A DNA stretch of 64,000 bases from Paenarthrobacter nicotinovorans (GTDB taxonomy: Bacteria; Actinomycetota; Actinomycetes; Actinomycetales; Micrococcaceae), in contig NZ_CP089293.1 in assembly GCF_021919345.1 (NCBI RefSeq), forward strand, positions 4,092,001 through 4,156,000, given 5' to 3'. The notes below the pieces were generated by a model. That model saw only the letters and a list, made by a program, of their open reading frames with translations. It was not told where the DNA came from and searched no databases. The stretch's first letter is position 1. Every line of letters starts with the position of its first letter. Shown in pieces: positions 55,337 to 64,000 of this stretch. A program made the position numbers and the translations under genes.

Positions 55337-56113
55337 ATGTCCACCAAAATCTCCGCTTGGCCCGCCGCGACGCCCATGTGGGTGGATTTGGGAGTGGATG
55401 ACCTGGACGCGGCCAAGGCCTTCTACGCGGATCTGTTTGGGTGGACCTTCGCTTCCGGCGGCCCGGAGTCCGGGGGTTACGTCCTGGCGGAACTCCGGGG
55501 CCGCGCGGTGGCTGGAATCGGCCCTCAACAGGACAAGGACGCCCCGGCCTCGTGGACTACGTACCTGGCGTCAGATGACGTTGACCAGACGGCCGGCAGA
55601 ATCGTGGGCAGCGGCGGTCAACTGATCGCGCCGCCTTTCGATGTGATGGACTCCGGCCGGATGGCCCTGGCTTCAGACAGTCTCGGTTCGGTGTTTGGGA
55701 TCTGGCAGGCCGGGAACCACATCGGGGCTGAACGAGTCAATGAACACGGTGCGCTGTGCTGGAACGAACTCCACACCCGCGACAAGGAGGCGGCGCGGTC
55801 CTTCTACACGGACGTCTTCGACGTCAGTTTCCAGGAAATCCACGACGACGGCTACGTGTACTCCACCATCTGCAGGCCCCTGGACGGCAGGGAAGTCGGC
55901 GGAGTGTTCCACGATGCCGAGGCCTCTTTGCCCGACCGTTGGATGACGTGGTTCGCCAGCGACCACGTCCAAGCCACCGCGCTGAAGGCGGTGGAGCTCG
56001 GCGCCACGCTCCTCCGACCGGCCGCGGAAAGCCCTTTGGGACGCACGGCCATCGTGCGGGCGCCGCAAGGTGAGACCTTCGGCATCATCGACGCGCCCCG
56101 GACGAACAACTAA
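55337..56113 (+). CDS. Two-domain VOC (glyoxalase-like) protein
   Basis: A 258-residue protein made of two vicinal-oxygen-chelate domains, residues about 10-120 and 135-255. The first starts WVDLGVDDLDAAKAFYADLFGWTF, the second WNELHTRDKEAARSFYTDVFDV, each with the expected FY helix. Metal ligands are not obviously complete, so it may bind rather than convert its ligand; relatives include hydroxylase-type and antibiotic-binding proteins. AAGGAG lies 4 bases before the ATG. Confidence 0.85.
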   Translation: MSTKISAWPAATPMWVDLGVDDLDAAKAFYADLFGWTFASGGPESGGYVLAELRGRAVAGIGPQQDKDAPASWTTYLASDDVDQTAGRIVGSGGQLIAPPFDVMDSGRMALASDSLGSVFGIWQAGNHIGAERVNEHGALCWNELHTRDKEAARSFYTDVFDVSFQEIHDDGYVYSTICRPLDGREVGGVFHDAEASLPDRWMTWFASDHVQATALKAVELGATLLRPAAESPLGRTAIVRAPQGETFGIIDAPRTNN

Positions 56114-56130
56114 GCGGTCCGGCTGCACGA

Positions 56131-57030
56131 TCAGGCGGCGGCGGGATCCAACGCCTCCGAGATCACCTCGTGTGCGTGCGCCGCGGCAAGCGGCGCCGCC
56201 AAGCGGTGGACGGCCTGGAAGGTCCTGCGGACAGCAGGCCCATGCCACTCCGGCGGCAGGTAGTCCGCGGGCAGGTTCGGGTCCTTGTACGGAAACTTAC
56301 GCCACAAGGTGAGCATGGGGATGTAGTAACGGAAGGCTTCGCGCCGCAACTCCTCGGTGGAACCGGCCAACGCGGCCTCGGGATCATCTCCAACCCGCCG
56401 CGTCCACTGCTCTTCGGCCCCCTCATAGAGTTCCAGGAACTCGGTGAATTGCTGGTCGAGTTCGTTCAGGTCCCACCATTCGGCGATCTTCGGACGCATG
56501 GGGCCGTCAAACACGTAGTCGCTGCGGAAAAGGTCCACGAATTCGATCAAGCCACTGCTTGTGAGCCGCTCCCTGGCCTGCTCAAGCTTGCCCGCCGGTG
56601 CGATCCACACGCCGTTCGCCACAGACCCAAAGCCAAGCCCCAGCAGTGCGGAGCGCAGCTGGTGCCGGCGGTTGCGCATGGACTCCGGCACTGAAAATAC
56701 GGCCAGTACCCATTTGTCCACGGGGGCGGCCTGCTCAGGGGCGAAGATCCTCCGGTCGCCCTCACGGAACACATCGCTGACGGACTCGGAAATCTTGTAC
56801 TTGGCGATGCCACCTTCACGCACGCTCTTGAGCACGCCCTTGGCCTTGAGCCTGGACACGGAAGAACGCACTCCCGGAGCGTCATATCCCAGGGAACCCA
56901 GCATGGAAATCAGTGCTGAGACCGGCAAGGCGTCGCCCGCGTTCCGGCCGTAGAGGCCAAAGATCGTGACGAGGAGTTGCTGGTGGCGCACCGGGGGTGC
57001 CGGGACGGCGAACATCGAAAACATCCTCAT
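56131..57030 (-). CDS. PaaX-family transcriptional regulator
   Basis: A 299-residue regulator. The N-terminal winged helix (about residues 18-75, QQLLVTIFGLYGRNAGDALPVSALISMLGSLGYDAPGVRSSVSRLKAKG) and the C-terminal PaaX dimerisation region (FRYYIPMLTLWRKFPYKDPNLPADYLPPEWHG) are characteristic. PaaX repressors respond to aryl-CoA thioesters such as phenylacetyl-CoA. It is therefore a candidate regulator of the aryl-CoA genes at 57.8-64 kb. The start may be one of three closely spaced ATGs. It is divergent from the gene at 57220. Confidence 0.87.
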   Translation of the reverse strand: MRMFSMFAVPAPPVRHQQLLVTIFGLYGRNAGDALPVSALISMLGSLGYDAPGVRSSVSRLKAKGVLKSVREGGIAKYKISESVSDVFREGDRRIFAPEQAAPVDKWVLAVFSVPESMRNRRHQLRSALLGLGFGSVANGVWIAPAGKLEQARERLTSSGLIEFVDLFRSDYVFDGPMRPKIAEWWDLNELDQQFTEFLELYEGAEEQWTRRVGDDPEAALAGSTEELRREAFRYYIPMLTLWRKFPYKDPNLPADYLPPEWHGPAVRRTFQAVHRLAAPLAAAHAHEVISEALDPAAA

Positions 57031-57120
57031 TTCCGCGCCAAATGTTCAGGCGCCAGTCCACTTCATCATAGGTGTGGGAGCGCCGCCGCCTGCTCAACGA
57101 AAGGCCACGAACTGGCAAGC

Positions 57121-57144
57121 CCATAGTAAGGATGCTTACTATGG
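57121..57144. promoter_or_regulatory. Perfect 10-base-arm palindrome
   Basis: CCATAGTAAG at 57121-57130 and CTTACTATGG at 57135-57144 flank GATG. The best copy of the recurring TAGTAAG-N4-CTTACTA motif. It lies between the divergent PaaX gene and the membrane protein gene, 76 bases before the latter. Confidence 0.65.
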
Positions 57145-57219
57145 AGGAACACTTGAACTCCGCAACAGGATCAAGCAGCCACATCAGGTACTTTCCGCAT
57201 CAACGATAGGAAGCGCATC

Positions 57220-57753
57220 ATGGCAGGAAATCTTGTAGCCCGTTCCATCCACGACCTCACCGCTGCGGCATGGTTCGGCGGCTCATTGATGGGGGCCATC
57301 GGGCTCAACGGAGCCGCCGCAGAAGCCAAGGACCCCACCGAGCGCACCCGCTTGTCCAGCAAGGGCTGGGGCAAATGGGCTCCGATCCAGACCGCGGCCT
57401 TCGCGGGCCACCTCGCCTCCGACCTCGCCATCGCCTGGGAGAACAAGGGGCGCATCGCCAAGCAGGACAATGTGGCCGCCAACACCGTCTACAAGACCGT
57501 GGTGACCCTGGCCGGAGCTGCGGTGACACTTTACGCAGGCATCGTGGGCAAGAAGGTTGACGAGCTCTCCGGCGAAGGCGCCGAAGGAGCCACGGAACCG
57601 CGCGCAGGTGCCTCCGATGAGCTGAAGTCGGCACAGACCCAGCTTAAGGCCCTTCAGTGGGCCATTCCCGCCTTCGCTGCCTGGGTCATCATTCTCGGTG
57701 CCAAGCACGGAGAGATGCAGCGCCCCAAGAACATCCTGAAGGGCCTGCGCTAA
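57220..57753 (+). CDS. Hypothetical multi-helix membrane protein
   Basis: A 177-residue protein with hydrophobic helices near residues 12-28 (LTAAAWFGGSLMGAIG), 95-115 and 150-165, and a basic C-terminus (GEMQRPKNILKGLR). A hydrophilic Glu/Gly/Ala region separates the last two. I do not recognise the family, though similar proteins seem restricted to actinobacteria. The ATG has TAGGAAG 6 bases upstream. The palindrome at 57121 probably controls it. It converges with the MFS gene through the hairpin at 57765. Confidence 0.7.
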   Translation: MAGNLVARSIHDLTAAAWFGGSLMGAIGLNGAAAEAKDPTERTRLSSKGWGKWAPIQTAAFAGHLASDLAIAWENKGRIAKQDNVAANTVYKTVVTLAGAAVTLYAGIVGKKVDELSGEGAEGATEPRAGASDELKSAQTQLKALQWAIPAFAAWVIILGAKHGEMQRPKNILKGLR

Positions 57754-57764
57754 CCACGTCGGGA

Positions 57765-57811
57765 TGGCAGTTAATGACAGTCCCGGGGTTCCCAATTGTC
57801 ATTAACTGCCA
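57765..57811. terminator. Perfect 15-base-arm hairpin
   Basis: TGGCAGTTAATGACA at 57765-57779 and its exact complement TGTCATTAACTGCCA at 57797-57811, with a 17-base loop. It sits between convergent genes ending at 57753 and 57829. The AT-containing stem differs from the GC-rich terminators elsewhere, so it might instead be a dispersed palindromic element. Confidence 0.65.
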
Positions 57812-57828
57812 CCTCGCGGGGCTGCTTC

Positions 57829-59190
57829 CTAGACGGTGCTGACGGTGACGTCGTCGGGATCGACGTCGACGGCGGCGACGGGCACCTCAGGCTGCGGCTT
57901 GGGAATCATCGCCACCGCCCCGGCCGCCAGGACGGCGATGCCGGCAAAGATCGCGAAATTCGCCTCGAAGGGCAACTTGGAGCCTGCAATCCAGCCGCCG
58001 ATCAGGGGCCCGGAAATGGCACCCAGCCGGGCAAAGCTCAGCGCCCAGCCTGTGGCTGTTCCACGGACCTTGGCAGGGTAGTAGTCGGCAATGTAGCCGG
58101 TGAGGACCAGCGACGTCGAGATCGAACCGACGCCGGCGAACGCCACGAACAGCAGATTCACCACCATGGTGTTGGGGAAGACCAGCAGCATGATGCCCAG
58201 GCCGCCCAGGATGTAGAACACCACCAGGATGAGCTTCTTGCCGTACTTGTCAGCCGCGCGGCCAAGGAGCAGGCCACCGATGGCAGAGGCGAGGCTGAAG
58301 ACCAACAGGAACGTCAGGGACGAGCCGAGGTCGTAGCCGGCCTTCTTCATGATGCTCGGCAACCAGGTATTCAGCCCGTACACCAGCACCAGGCCGCAGA
58401 ACAGCGAGATCCAGAAGAACACCGTGGAGCGCAGGTACTTCCTGGAGAACATGGTGGTGATGGTCTTCCACCAAGGATCCGCAGGCCCGCCGTTGGCAAC
58501 CGGGGCCGCCGGGACAACAGGCCGGTAGTCGGCGATCTGAAGAGTAGCGGCCAAGGCCTTCGCCTCGGAACGGCGGCCCTTTGTCTCCAGGTATTCCAGC
58601 GATTCGGGCAGGAATTTCCAGATGACCGGGAGCAGGACAATCGGCGCCGCTCCAATGGCAATCACGGCACGCCAGCCACCCAGGGGCAGGACAAACAATG
58701 CAGCCAGGGCAGCTGCAACAATGCCCAGGGAATAGCCGGAGTACATGAGGCCATAGTTGAATGACCGCTTGTTCGGGGCTGAGTACTCGATGGTCAGTGC
58801 AGCCGCCACCGGGATGACACCACCCATGCCGAGACCGCCGATAAGCCTGAACAGCCCGAACAGTTCGGGGGTAGGTGCCCAGGCCGCGCCGGCTTGGGTG
58901 ATCGTGAAGATCACCATGGATGCCAGGAGCATCTTCTTGCGGCCTACGAGGTCGCTGAGCGTGCCGATGAACAGAGCACCAATAAGCATGCCGATCAAGG
59001 CATATGACCCCAGGCCGCCCAGGGCAAGCGGCGACAGGTTCCATTCCTTGTACTCCGCAAGCGCGGGAAGGACAGCGCCGAGGACGCCGACGTCATAGCC
59101 TTCGGCGAGGATCGCGAGCCAGCAGCAGAACAACACCAGGCCGGTGGTCTTCTTAGGCACGTTCCAGTCGTTGACTGGTGCGGTAGCCAC
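57829..59190 (-). CDS. MFS aromatic acid:H+ symporter
   Basis: A 453-residue permease with 12 predicted helices. [20 protein letters not shown] in helix 1 and [12 protein letters not shown] after helix 2 match the benzoate/4-hydroxybenzoate transporter (BenK/PcaK) group. The GTG at 59190 begins 2 bases after the upstream stop and has GGTGAAG 5 bases ahead. As the last gene of the aryl-CoA unit it likely imports the aromatic acid that the ligase activates. Confidence 0.9.
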   Translation of the reverse strand: MATAPVNDWNVPKKTTGLVLFCCWLAILAEGYDVGVLGAVLPALAEYKEWNLSPLALGGLGSYALIGMLIGALFIGTLSDLVGRKKMLLASMVIFTITQAGAAWAPTPELFGLFRLIGGLGMGGVIPVAAALTIEYSAPNKRSFNYGLMYSGYSLGIVAAALAALFVLPLGGWRAVIAIGAAPIVLLPVIWKFLPESLEYLETKGRRSEAKALAATLQIADYRPVVPAAPVANGGPADPWWKTITTMFSRKYLRSTVFFWISLFCGLVLVYGLNTWLPSIMKKAGYDLGSSLTFLLVFSLASAIGGLLLGRAADKYGKKLILVVFYILGGLGIMLLVFPNTMVVNLLFVAFAGVGSISTSLVLTGYIADYYPAKVRGTATGWALSFARLGAISGPLIGGWIAGSKLPFEANFAIFAGIAVLAAGAVAMIPKPQPEVPVAAVDVDPDDVTVSTV

Positions 59191-59192
59191 GG

Positions 59193-61583
59193 CTACTTCA
59201 CCAAAACCGATGCAGCAGCCGACGCCGGGGTCCACCGGAGGTGCGTGGTGGCCTCGTCGATGTCCGCTTCCTTCAGCAACGAAAGGCGGGGACGGACGGC
59301 GTCAGTGCGCGAGCTCGGTGGCTTGCGGCGTCCCGCCCGGAATTGCGGGATCCACTGGGCGCCGGGCCCCTGGTACTCCTGCTCAGCGGCGGCATGCAGG
59401 GTCCACTGCGGATCGTACAGGTGCGTGCGGCCCAGGGCGATGAGGTCCGCACGGCCGGCAAGGAGGATCGAGTTGACGTCGTCGTAGCTTGAGATAGCGC
59501 CGACGGCGATCACCGCCACACCTGCCGGAGCGGCCACTTCCTGGCGGATACGGTCAGCGAACGGCGTCTGGTAGCTGCGGCCGAAGGCAGGCTTTTCTTC
59601 CTTGGCCACCTGGCCGGTGGAGACGTCCAGGCCGGCAGCGCCGTGGGCGACAAAAGCCCGGGCGATCTCCACGGAATCGTCAGACGTGTTGCCACCCTCG
59701 ATCCAGTCGGTCGCTGAGATGCGTACCGTCAAAGGCTTGCCGGCAGGCCAGGCCGCGCGAACGGCGTCGAACACTTCCAACGGGAACCGCAGCCGGTTCT
59801 CCAAGCTGCCGCCGTATTCGTCGGTCCGCTTGTTGGAAACCGGCGAAAGGAAGGAGGAGAGCAGGTAGCCGTGGGCCGCGTGGATCTCCAGAAGGTCGAA
59901 ACCTGCCTCCTCGGCACGGACGGTGGAGGCAACGAACTCCGCCTTGATGGCATCCATGCCGGCACGGTCCAATTCCACCGGGGTCTGGTTTTCGGCGCTG
60001 TACGGCAGGGCGGAAGGCCCGACGGCGGTCCAGTTTCCCGACTCGAGCGGCTGGTCGATGCCCTCCCACATGAGCTTGGTGGAGCCCTTGCGGCCGGAGT
60101 GGCCCAGCTGCGCGCCGATCTTGGCGGTGGAGCGGCTGTGAACGAAGTCCACGATCTCCTTCCAGCTGTCACGCTGGCCATCGGTGTACAGGCCGGTGCA
60201 GCCGGGGGTGATGCGGCCCGTTTCGGAAACGCACACCATCTCGGTCATGACCAGGCCCGCGCCGCCCAGCGCCTTGGACCCCAGGTGGACCTTGTGGAAG
60301 TCGCCCGGGACGCCGTCAATAGCGGAGTACATGTCCATCGGGGAGACGATGATGCGGTTCTTGAGCTCCAGCCCTCCGAGGCGGAACGGCTGGAACATGG
60401 CCGGGGCAACGTCGCCAAGGCCCTGAGATTCAGCGAAGTTACGCTCCACGGCCTCGGCGAATCCGGGATCCCGCAAGCGCAGGTTCTCCTGAGTGATGCG
60501 GCGGCTGCGGGTGAGCAGGTTGAACGCGAATTGGGTGGGATCCTGGTCCTTGTACTGGCCGATGCGCTCGAACCATTCAAGGGAAGCCTGGGCTGCACGC
60601 TGGGTCGACGCCACGACGGGCCGGCGTTCGGCCTCGTAGGCCTCCAGTGCTTGCTCCACCGAGGGGTGCTCGTGCAGGCACGCAGCCAGGGCCAGGGAGT
60701 CCTCCATGGCCAGCTTGGTCCCGGAGCCGATGGAGAAGTGGGCCGTGTGGGCAGCGTCGCCCAGCAGGACCACGTTGTTGTGGCGCCAGCTCTCGTTGCG
60801 GACCGTGGTGAAGTTGATCCACTTGGAGTTGTTGCTCAGGACCTCGTAGCCGTCCAGTTCCTCGGCGAAGATGTCGCGGATTTTGGCAATGGCCTTTTCG
60901 TCCGAGACACCCGGCGGGAAAACCTCGTTGGCGGTCTCGTCGAAGCCCGCTGCGTGCCACACGTCCTGGTGCATTTCCACAATGAACGTGGAGCCCTCAT
61001 CCGAGTAGGGGTAGCCGTGGATCTGCATGACGCCCCACTCGGTTTCCTTCACGAAGAACTTGAAGGCTTCAAAGACCTGGTTGGTGCCCAGCCACATGAA
61101 CTTGTTGGTCCGCGGATCCAGGTTCGGTTTGAAGGACTCCGCATACCGGGCGCGGATCTGGGAGTTGATTCCGTCGGCGGCCAGGACAAGATCGTAATTG
61201 GCCTCGAGTTCCTCCACCGGCGGCGCCAGGGTGCTGAACCGGACATCCACGTTCAGTTCGATGCAGCGGCGCTGGAGCAACTCAAGGAGTTCCTTGCGGC
61301 TCATTGCCGCAAACCCCTGCCCACCCACCGTTTTCATCTCGCCCCGGAAGTGGATGTCGATGTCGGACCATCGGGCGAACCGACGGCTCATGTATTCGGC
61401 CACCACGGGGTCGGCGTTGCCGATGCCGCCGAGGGTCTCATCGGAAAACACGACGCCGAATCCAAAGGTGTCGCTGGCAGCGTTGCGTTCCCAGAGGGTG
61501 ATGTCGTGGGACGGGTCCAGCTGCTTCATCAGTGCTGCGAAGTACAGGCCACCCGGGCCGCCTCCAACGATTGCGATCTTCAT
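59193..61583 (-). CDS. Fused flavin monooxygenase / Old Yellow Enzyme acting on aryl-CoA
   Basis: A 796-residue fusion. Residues 1-390 are a class A flavin monooxygenase with [16 protein letters not shown] and the [21 protein letters not shown] loop; residues about 395-760 are an Old Yellow Enzyme barrel with LGHSGRKG and [16 protein letters not shown]. This architecture is known from 2-aminobenzoyl-CoA monooxygenase/reductase of Azoarcus and is annotated elsewhere as bifunctional salicylyl-CoA 5-hydroxylase. Ring hydroxylation followed by reduction of a CoA ester is therefore the likely role. Neighbouring ligase supports a CoA substrate; which aromatic acid is unresolved. Confidence 0.88.
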   Translation of the reverse strand: MKIAIVGGGPGGLYFAALMKQLDPSHDITLWERNAASDTFGFGVVFSDETLGGIGNADPVVAEYMSRRFARWSDIDIHFRGEMKTVGGQGFAAMSRKELLELLQRRCIELNVDVRFSTLAPPVEELEANYDLVLAADGINSQIRARYAESFKPNLDPRTNKFMWLGTNQVFEAFKFFVKETEWGVMQIHGYPYSDEGSTFIVEMHQDVWHAAGFDETANEVFPPGVSDEKAIAKIRDIFAEELDGYEVLSNNSKWINFTTVRNESWRHNNVVLLGDAAHTAHFSIGSGTKLAMEDSLALAACLHEHPSVEQALEAYEAERRPVVASTQRAAQASLEWFERIGQYKDQDPTQFAFNLLTRSRRITQENLRLRDPGFAEAVERNFAESQGLGDVAPAMFQPFRLGGLELKNRIIVSPMDMYSAIDGVPGDFHKVHLGSKALGGAGLVMTEMVCVSETGRITPGCTGLYTDGQRDSWKEIVDFVHSRSTAKIGAQLGHSGRKGSTKLMWEGIDQPLESGNWTAVGPSALPYSAENQTPVELDRAGMDAIKAEFVASTVRAEEAGFDLLEIHAAHGYLLSSFLSPVSNKRTDEYGGSLENRLRFPLEVFDAVRAAWPAGKPLTVRISATDWIEGGNTSDDSVEIARAFVAHGAAGLDVSTGQVAKEEKPAFGRSYQTPFADRIRQEVAAPAGVAVIAVGAISSYDDVNSILLAGRADLIALGRTHLYDPQWTLHAAAEQEYQGPGAQWIPQFRAGRRKPPSSRTDAVRPRLSLLKEADIDEATTHLRWTPASAAASVLVK

Positions 61584-61597
61584 GGTGATGCTCCTTT

Positions 61598-63292
61598 TCA
61601 GGCCTGGCTCTGGCCGGCAGGGGTAAGTTGCGGGGTTTGGCTCGCGCTCCCGGCGTCCTGTGCAAGGACTCCTTCGCGGAGCTTGAAGTGCTGGAGTTTG
61701 CCGCTGGGATTGCGCGGTAGTCCGGTGACGAAGCGGACGTCCCGGGGGTACTTGTAGGGCGCGATGGTCTGCTTCACGAAGTCCTGGATTTCCTTGCGCT
61801 TGGCGGCGTCGCCGGTGACTCCGTCGCGCAGGACAACGAAAGCGCAGACGATGCTGCCGCGTTCCTCGTCCGGGATGCCGATGACCGCGTTTTCCACGAC
61901 ATCCGGGTGCTGGTCTATGGCCGATTCAACCTCCGGCCCGCCGATGTTGTACCCGGAGGAGACGATCATGTTGTCCGAGCGAGCCTGGTAGGTGAAGTAC
62001 CCGTCGGCATCCATGGCAAAGGTATCCCCGGTGACGTTCCAGCCTCGCACCACGTAGTTCGCCTGCCGGGGATCATCCAGGTAGCGGCACCCGGTGGGCC
62101 CGATGACTGCCAGGCGGCCGATGTTGCCCGCGCCGAGTTCGTTGCCGTCGTCGTCCAGGATGGTGGCCCTGAACCCCGGCACAGCACGCCCCGTGGTTCC
62201 AGGACGGATATCGTCCCCGGCAGCGGAGATGAAGACGTGCAGCATCTCCGTGGCCCCGATTCCATTGACCAGGCGCAGGCCTGTGGCTTCACGGACGGCT
62301 TCCCAGGTCTCCTTGGAAAGGTGCTCTCCGGCAGAGACGGCAATCCGCAGGCTGCGCAGGAGATCTCCGCGCTTCTCCTTCAGGATGGCCCGGTACGCCG
62401 TGGGGGCGGTGAACAGGATGGTGGCACCGGCTGCGGCTGCGTGCTCTGCCAGTTCCACGGGTCCGGCTTTCTCGGTGAGGAGGGATGACGCGCCGAAGCG
62501 GAGCGGGAAGACCACCAGGCCCCCGAGTCCGAACGTGAACGCAAGCGGAGGTGAGCCCGCAAAGACATCGTCAGCCGTGGGTTGCAGGATGTACCGGGCA
62601 AACGTGTCGGCGTTGGCCAGGATGTCGCGGTGGAAATGCATGGTCACCTTGGGCACACCGGTTGTACCCGAGGTCGGTCCCAGCAGGGCAACGTCGTCCG
62701 CGGCCGTGTCCACAGCGGTGAACTCCCCGCTCTTGCGCCCGCAACGGGAGGTGAGGTCGCCGTCGTCGTCCGCGTTACCGGTGGTCGATCCGTACGCCAG
62801 GACAGTGACATCGTCCCCTGCCGCGATCGCGAGCTCGTCCACGAAGCGGTGGTCGGAAATCGCAACCGCCGGCTTGGTAAGTCCGATCAGGGTGGCGACC
62901 TCGGTGGAGCGCAGCATGGGCATGGTGGTGACCACCACGGCTCCGGCCTTCAGGACGCCGAGCCAGGCCGCGACGATCCACGGGTTGTTGGGACCGCGCA
63001 GCAGCACGCGGTTGCCGGGAACCACGCCGAGGTCTTCGGTGAGGACCTGGGCCACCTGGTTGGAACGGGTTTGCAGCTCGCCGTAGCTCCAGACAACGCC
63101 GTCTGGAGTACGGAGGGCGGGACGGTCGGCACCGTACTGCTCGACAGCGTCGTCGATCAGCACGGCGGCAGCGTTGAGCCGGTCCGGGTATTGGAGTTCG
63201 GGGAGGGTGAATTCGAGCGCCGGCCAGGTATCGGCGGGCGGCAGGTGGTCGCGGGTGAACGTGTCCACGTGGGCCGATGGCAACATGCTCAT
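61598..63292 (-). CDS. Aryl-CoA ligase (benzoate/2-aminobenzoate type)
   Basis: A 564-residue AMP-forming acyl-CoA synthetase. The phosphate loop LLGPTSGTTGVPKVTMHF is near residue 190, the NGIGATEMLHVF motif near residue 330, the core hinge DNMIVSSGYNIGGPEVE near residue 440, and the catalytic lysine in NPSGKLQHF near the C-terminus. It is closest in style to benzoate-CoA and 2-aminobenzoate-CoA ligases. The ATG at 63292 has AAAGGA 7 bases ahead; earlier codons lack support. It precedes the fused oxygenase by 14 bases. Confidence 0.9.
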   Translation of the reverse strand: MSMLPSAHVDTFTRDHLPPADTWPALEFTLPELQYPDRLNAAAVLIDDAVEQYGADRPALRTPDGVVWSYGELQTRSNQVAQVLTEDLGVVPGNRVLLRGPNNPWIVAAWLGVLKAGAVVVTTMPMLRSTEVATLIGLTKPAVAISDHRFVDELAIAAGDDVTVLAYGSTTGNADDDGDLTSRCGRKSGEFTAVDTAADDVALLGPTSGTTGVPKVTMHFHRDILANADTFARYILQPTADDVFAGSPPLAFTFGLGGLVVFPLRFGASSLLTEKAGPVELAEHAAAAGATILFTAPTAYRAILKEKRGDLLRSLRIAVSAGEHLSKETWEAVREATGLRLVNGIGATEMLHVFISAAGDDIRPGTTGRAVPGFRATILDDDGNELGAGNIGRLAVIGPTGCRYLDDPRQANYVVRGWNVTGDTFAMDADGYFTYQARSDNMIVSSGYNIGGPEVESAIDQHPDVVENAVIGIPDEERGSIVCAFVVLRDGVTGDAAKRKEIQDFVKQTIAPYKYPRDVRFVTGLPRNPSGKLQHFKLREGVLAQDAGSASQTPQLTPAGQSQA

Positions 63293-63363
63293 GGCCGTTC
63301 CTTTCAGTGGTGCGTCGTTGAAGCTGGGGATGGGCGTTTTGGGGCGTGCGGGTTGCGGGCCGG

Positions 63364-64000
63364 TCAGGAGCCCGCGCGGATCATGCCTTCCTGGGCGACT
63401 GTTGCCAGGAGCCTGCCTTGCCGGTCGAAGAACCGGCCCATGGCCAGGCCCCTGTTGCTCTGGCCGGATACGGCTTCCTGGGCATACAGCACCCATTCGT
63501 CGGCGCGGCCGTCGCGGTGGAACCACATGGAGTGGTCCAAGCTCGCCGTTGCGAGGCCGGGGCTGGACCAGTTCAATCCATTGACCCGGAGGAGCGGCTC
63601 CAGGATCGTGTAGTCGCAGACGTAGGCAAGGGCTGTGCGGTGGAGGTCGGCGTCGTCCGGCAAGGCATCGAAGGCTTTGACCCAGATGGCCTGCTGGGGG
63701 ACCATGCCGCCCTCCAATTCGATATATACCGGACCGGGAATATGGCGCATGTCGAAGCTGCGTCCCGTCGACCAGTACTCCGCCGCCGCGCCGTCGGCCG
63801 CTTCAAGCGCTTCCGCCGCTGACCGCAGGGATTCAGGCTCGACGGCGGCAGGCGCCTCAGGCTGGAAGTCCGGCCCGTCCTCGGGAACCTGGAAGGAACC
63901 CATCGCGGCGTACACCGGCTTGCCGTTCTGGAAGCCACGGACTGTCCGCGTTGAGTATCCGCGGCCGTCCCGAAGGCGCTCGACTTCGTAGCGGACACTG
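63364..64000 (-). CDS. Acyl-CoA thioesterase II (TesB-like), N-terminus cut
   Basis: The frame continues through the window edge, giving about 212 C-terminal residues and no start. A first half-hotdog strand reads YEVERLRDGRGYSTRTVRGFQNGK, and the second hotdog holds LDHSMWFHRDGRADEWVLY, with the conserved Asp and the AVSGQSNRGLAMGRFFD helix typical of TesB. It hydrolyses acyl- or aryl-CoA esters, possibly releasing trapped CoA in the pathway. 71 bases separate it from the ligase, so it may lead the unit. Confidence 0.88.
   Translation of the reverse strand, partial: SVRYEVERLRDGRGYSTRTVRGFQNGKPVYAAMGSFQVPEDGPDFQPEAPAAVEPESLRSAAEALEAADGAAAEYWSTGRSFDMRHIPGPVYIELEGGMVPQQAIWVKAFDALPDDADLHRTALAYVCDYTILEPLLRVNGLNWSSPGLATASLDHSMWFHRDGRADEWVLYAQEAVSGQSNRGLAMGRFFDRQGRLLATVAQEGMIRAGS

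Noticed and set aside
59871..61757. A 628-codon plus-strand frame opposite the fused oxygenase
   Set aside because: Its residue content is Gly/Arg/His-rich noise, and the reverse gene has clear FAD and Old Yellow Enzyme motifs.

Overview
The window is GC-rich, densely packed chromosomal DNA of a soil actinobacterium, most likely an Arthrobacter or Paenarthrobacter relative (Micrococcaceae). The basis is the gene content: a DUF222/HNH 13E12-type gene, DUF6458 and EcsC proteins, a three-subunit PntA1/PntA2/PntB transhydrogenase, a gcvP-gcvT-gcvH-glyA-sdaA-lipA run, and aromatic-acid genes with IclR and PaaX regulators. The species call is an inference. I see no tRNA, rRNA, CRISPR array, phage gene or insertion sequence.

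Layout. 1-6.6 kb: a cut MFS permease, a GAF sensor kinase, a membrane Ser/Thr kinase, a histidine phosphatase and small proteins. 6.7-11.9 kb: a GH15 glucosidase, glutamate decarboxylase with a class II glutamine amidotransferase, and a HAD phosphatase. 12-17.6 kb: the DUF222/HNH gene, then 4-hydroxybenzoate hydroxylase, IclR regulator and PcaK-type transporter. 17.6-19.5 kb: a TasA-like surface protein, a SipW-type signal peptidase and an HPt-like protein lacking the phospho-histidine. 19.7-25.4 kb: ZIP metal transporter, membrane proteins, a soluble non-RD Ser/Thr kinase with a zinc-finger-like partner, MarR and FUSC. 25.5-28.6 kb: four secreted proteins in one transcription unit, three of which share the AYAYW-like N-terminus of SipW substrates. 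29.1-37.9 kb: a glycine-to-serine-to-pyruvate unit behind a tandem glycine riboswitch. 37.9-42.5 kb: PucR regulator, MFS permease, agmatinase-family ureohydrolase and MscL. 42.7-48.2 kb: an ACT-domain membrane protein, small proteins and pntA1-pntA2-pntB. 48.4-53.5 kb: flavin reductase, a block of hypothetical genes (DUF4230, EcsC), HAD and an F420-reductase-like protein. 53.6-57.8 kb: carotenoid-desaturase-like oxidoreductase, double VOC protein, PaaX regulator and a membrane protein. 57.8-64 kb: an aryl-CoA pathway with MFS uptake, a fused flavin monooxygenase/Old Yellow Enzyme, an aryl-CoA ligase and a cut TesB thioesterase.

How the genes work together. The glycine unit links GcvP/T/H, GlyA and SdaA, with LipA making the lipoyl group GcvH needs; a promoter, an operator-like palindrome and two glycine aptamers precede it. 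The two surface-protein loci may share one SipW peptidase. A recurring palindrome, close to TAGTAAG-N4-CTTACTA, lies upstream of two small genes, a membrane-anchored protein, a four-helix-type membrane protein and a Ser/Thr kinase, and looks like an undescribed regulon. Two matching 13-base sites flank the IclR/pobA/pcaK genes. The aryl-CoA cluster fits 2-aminobenzoate or salicylate breakdown through CoA thioesters.
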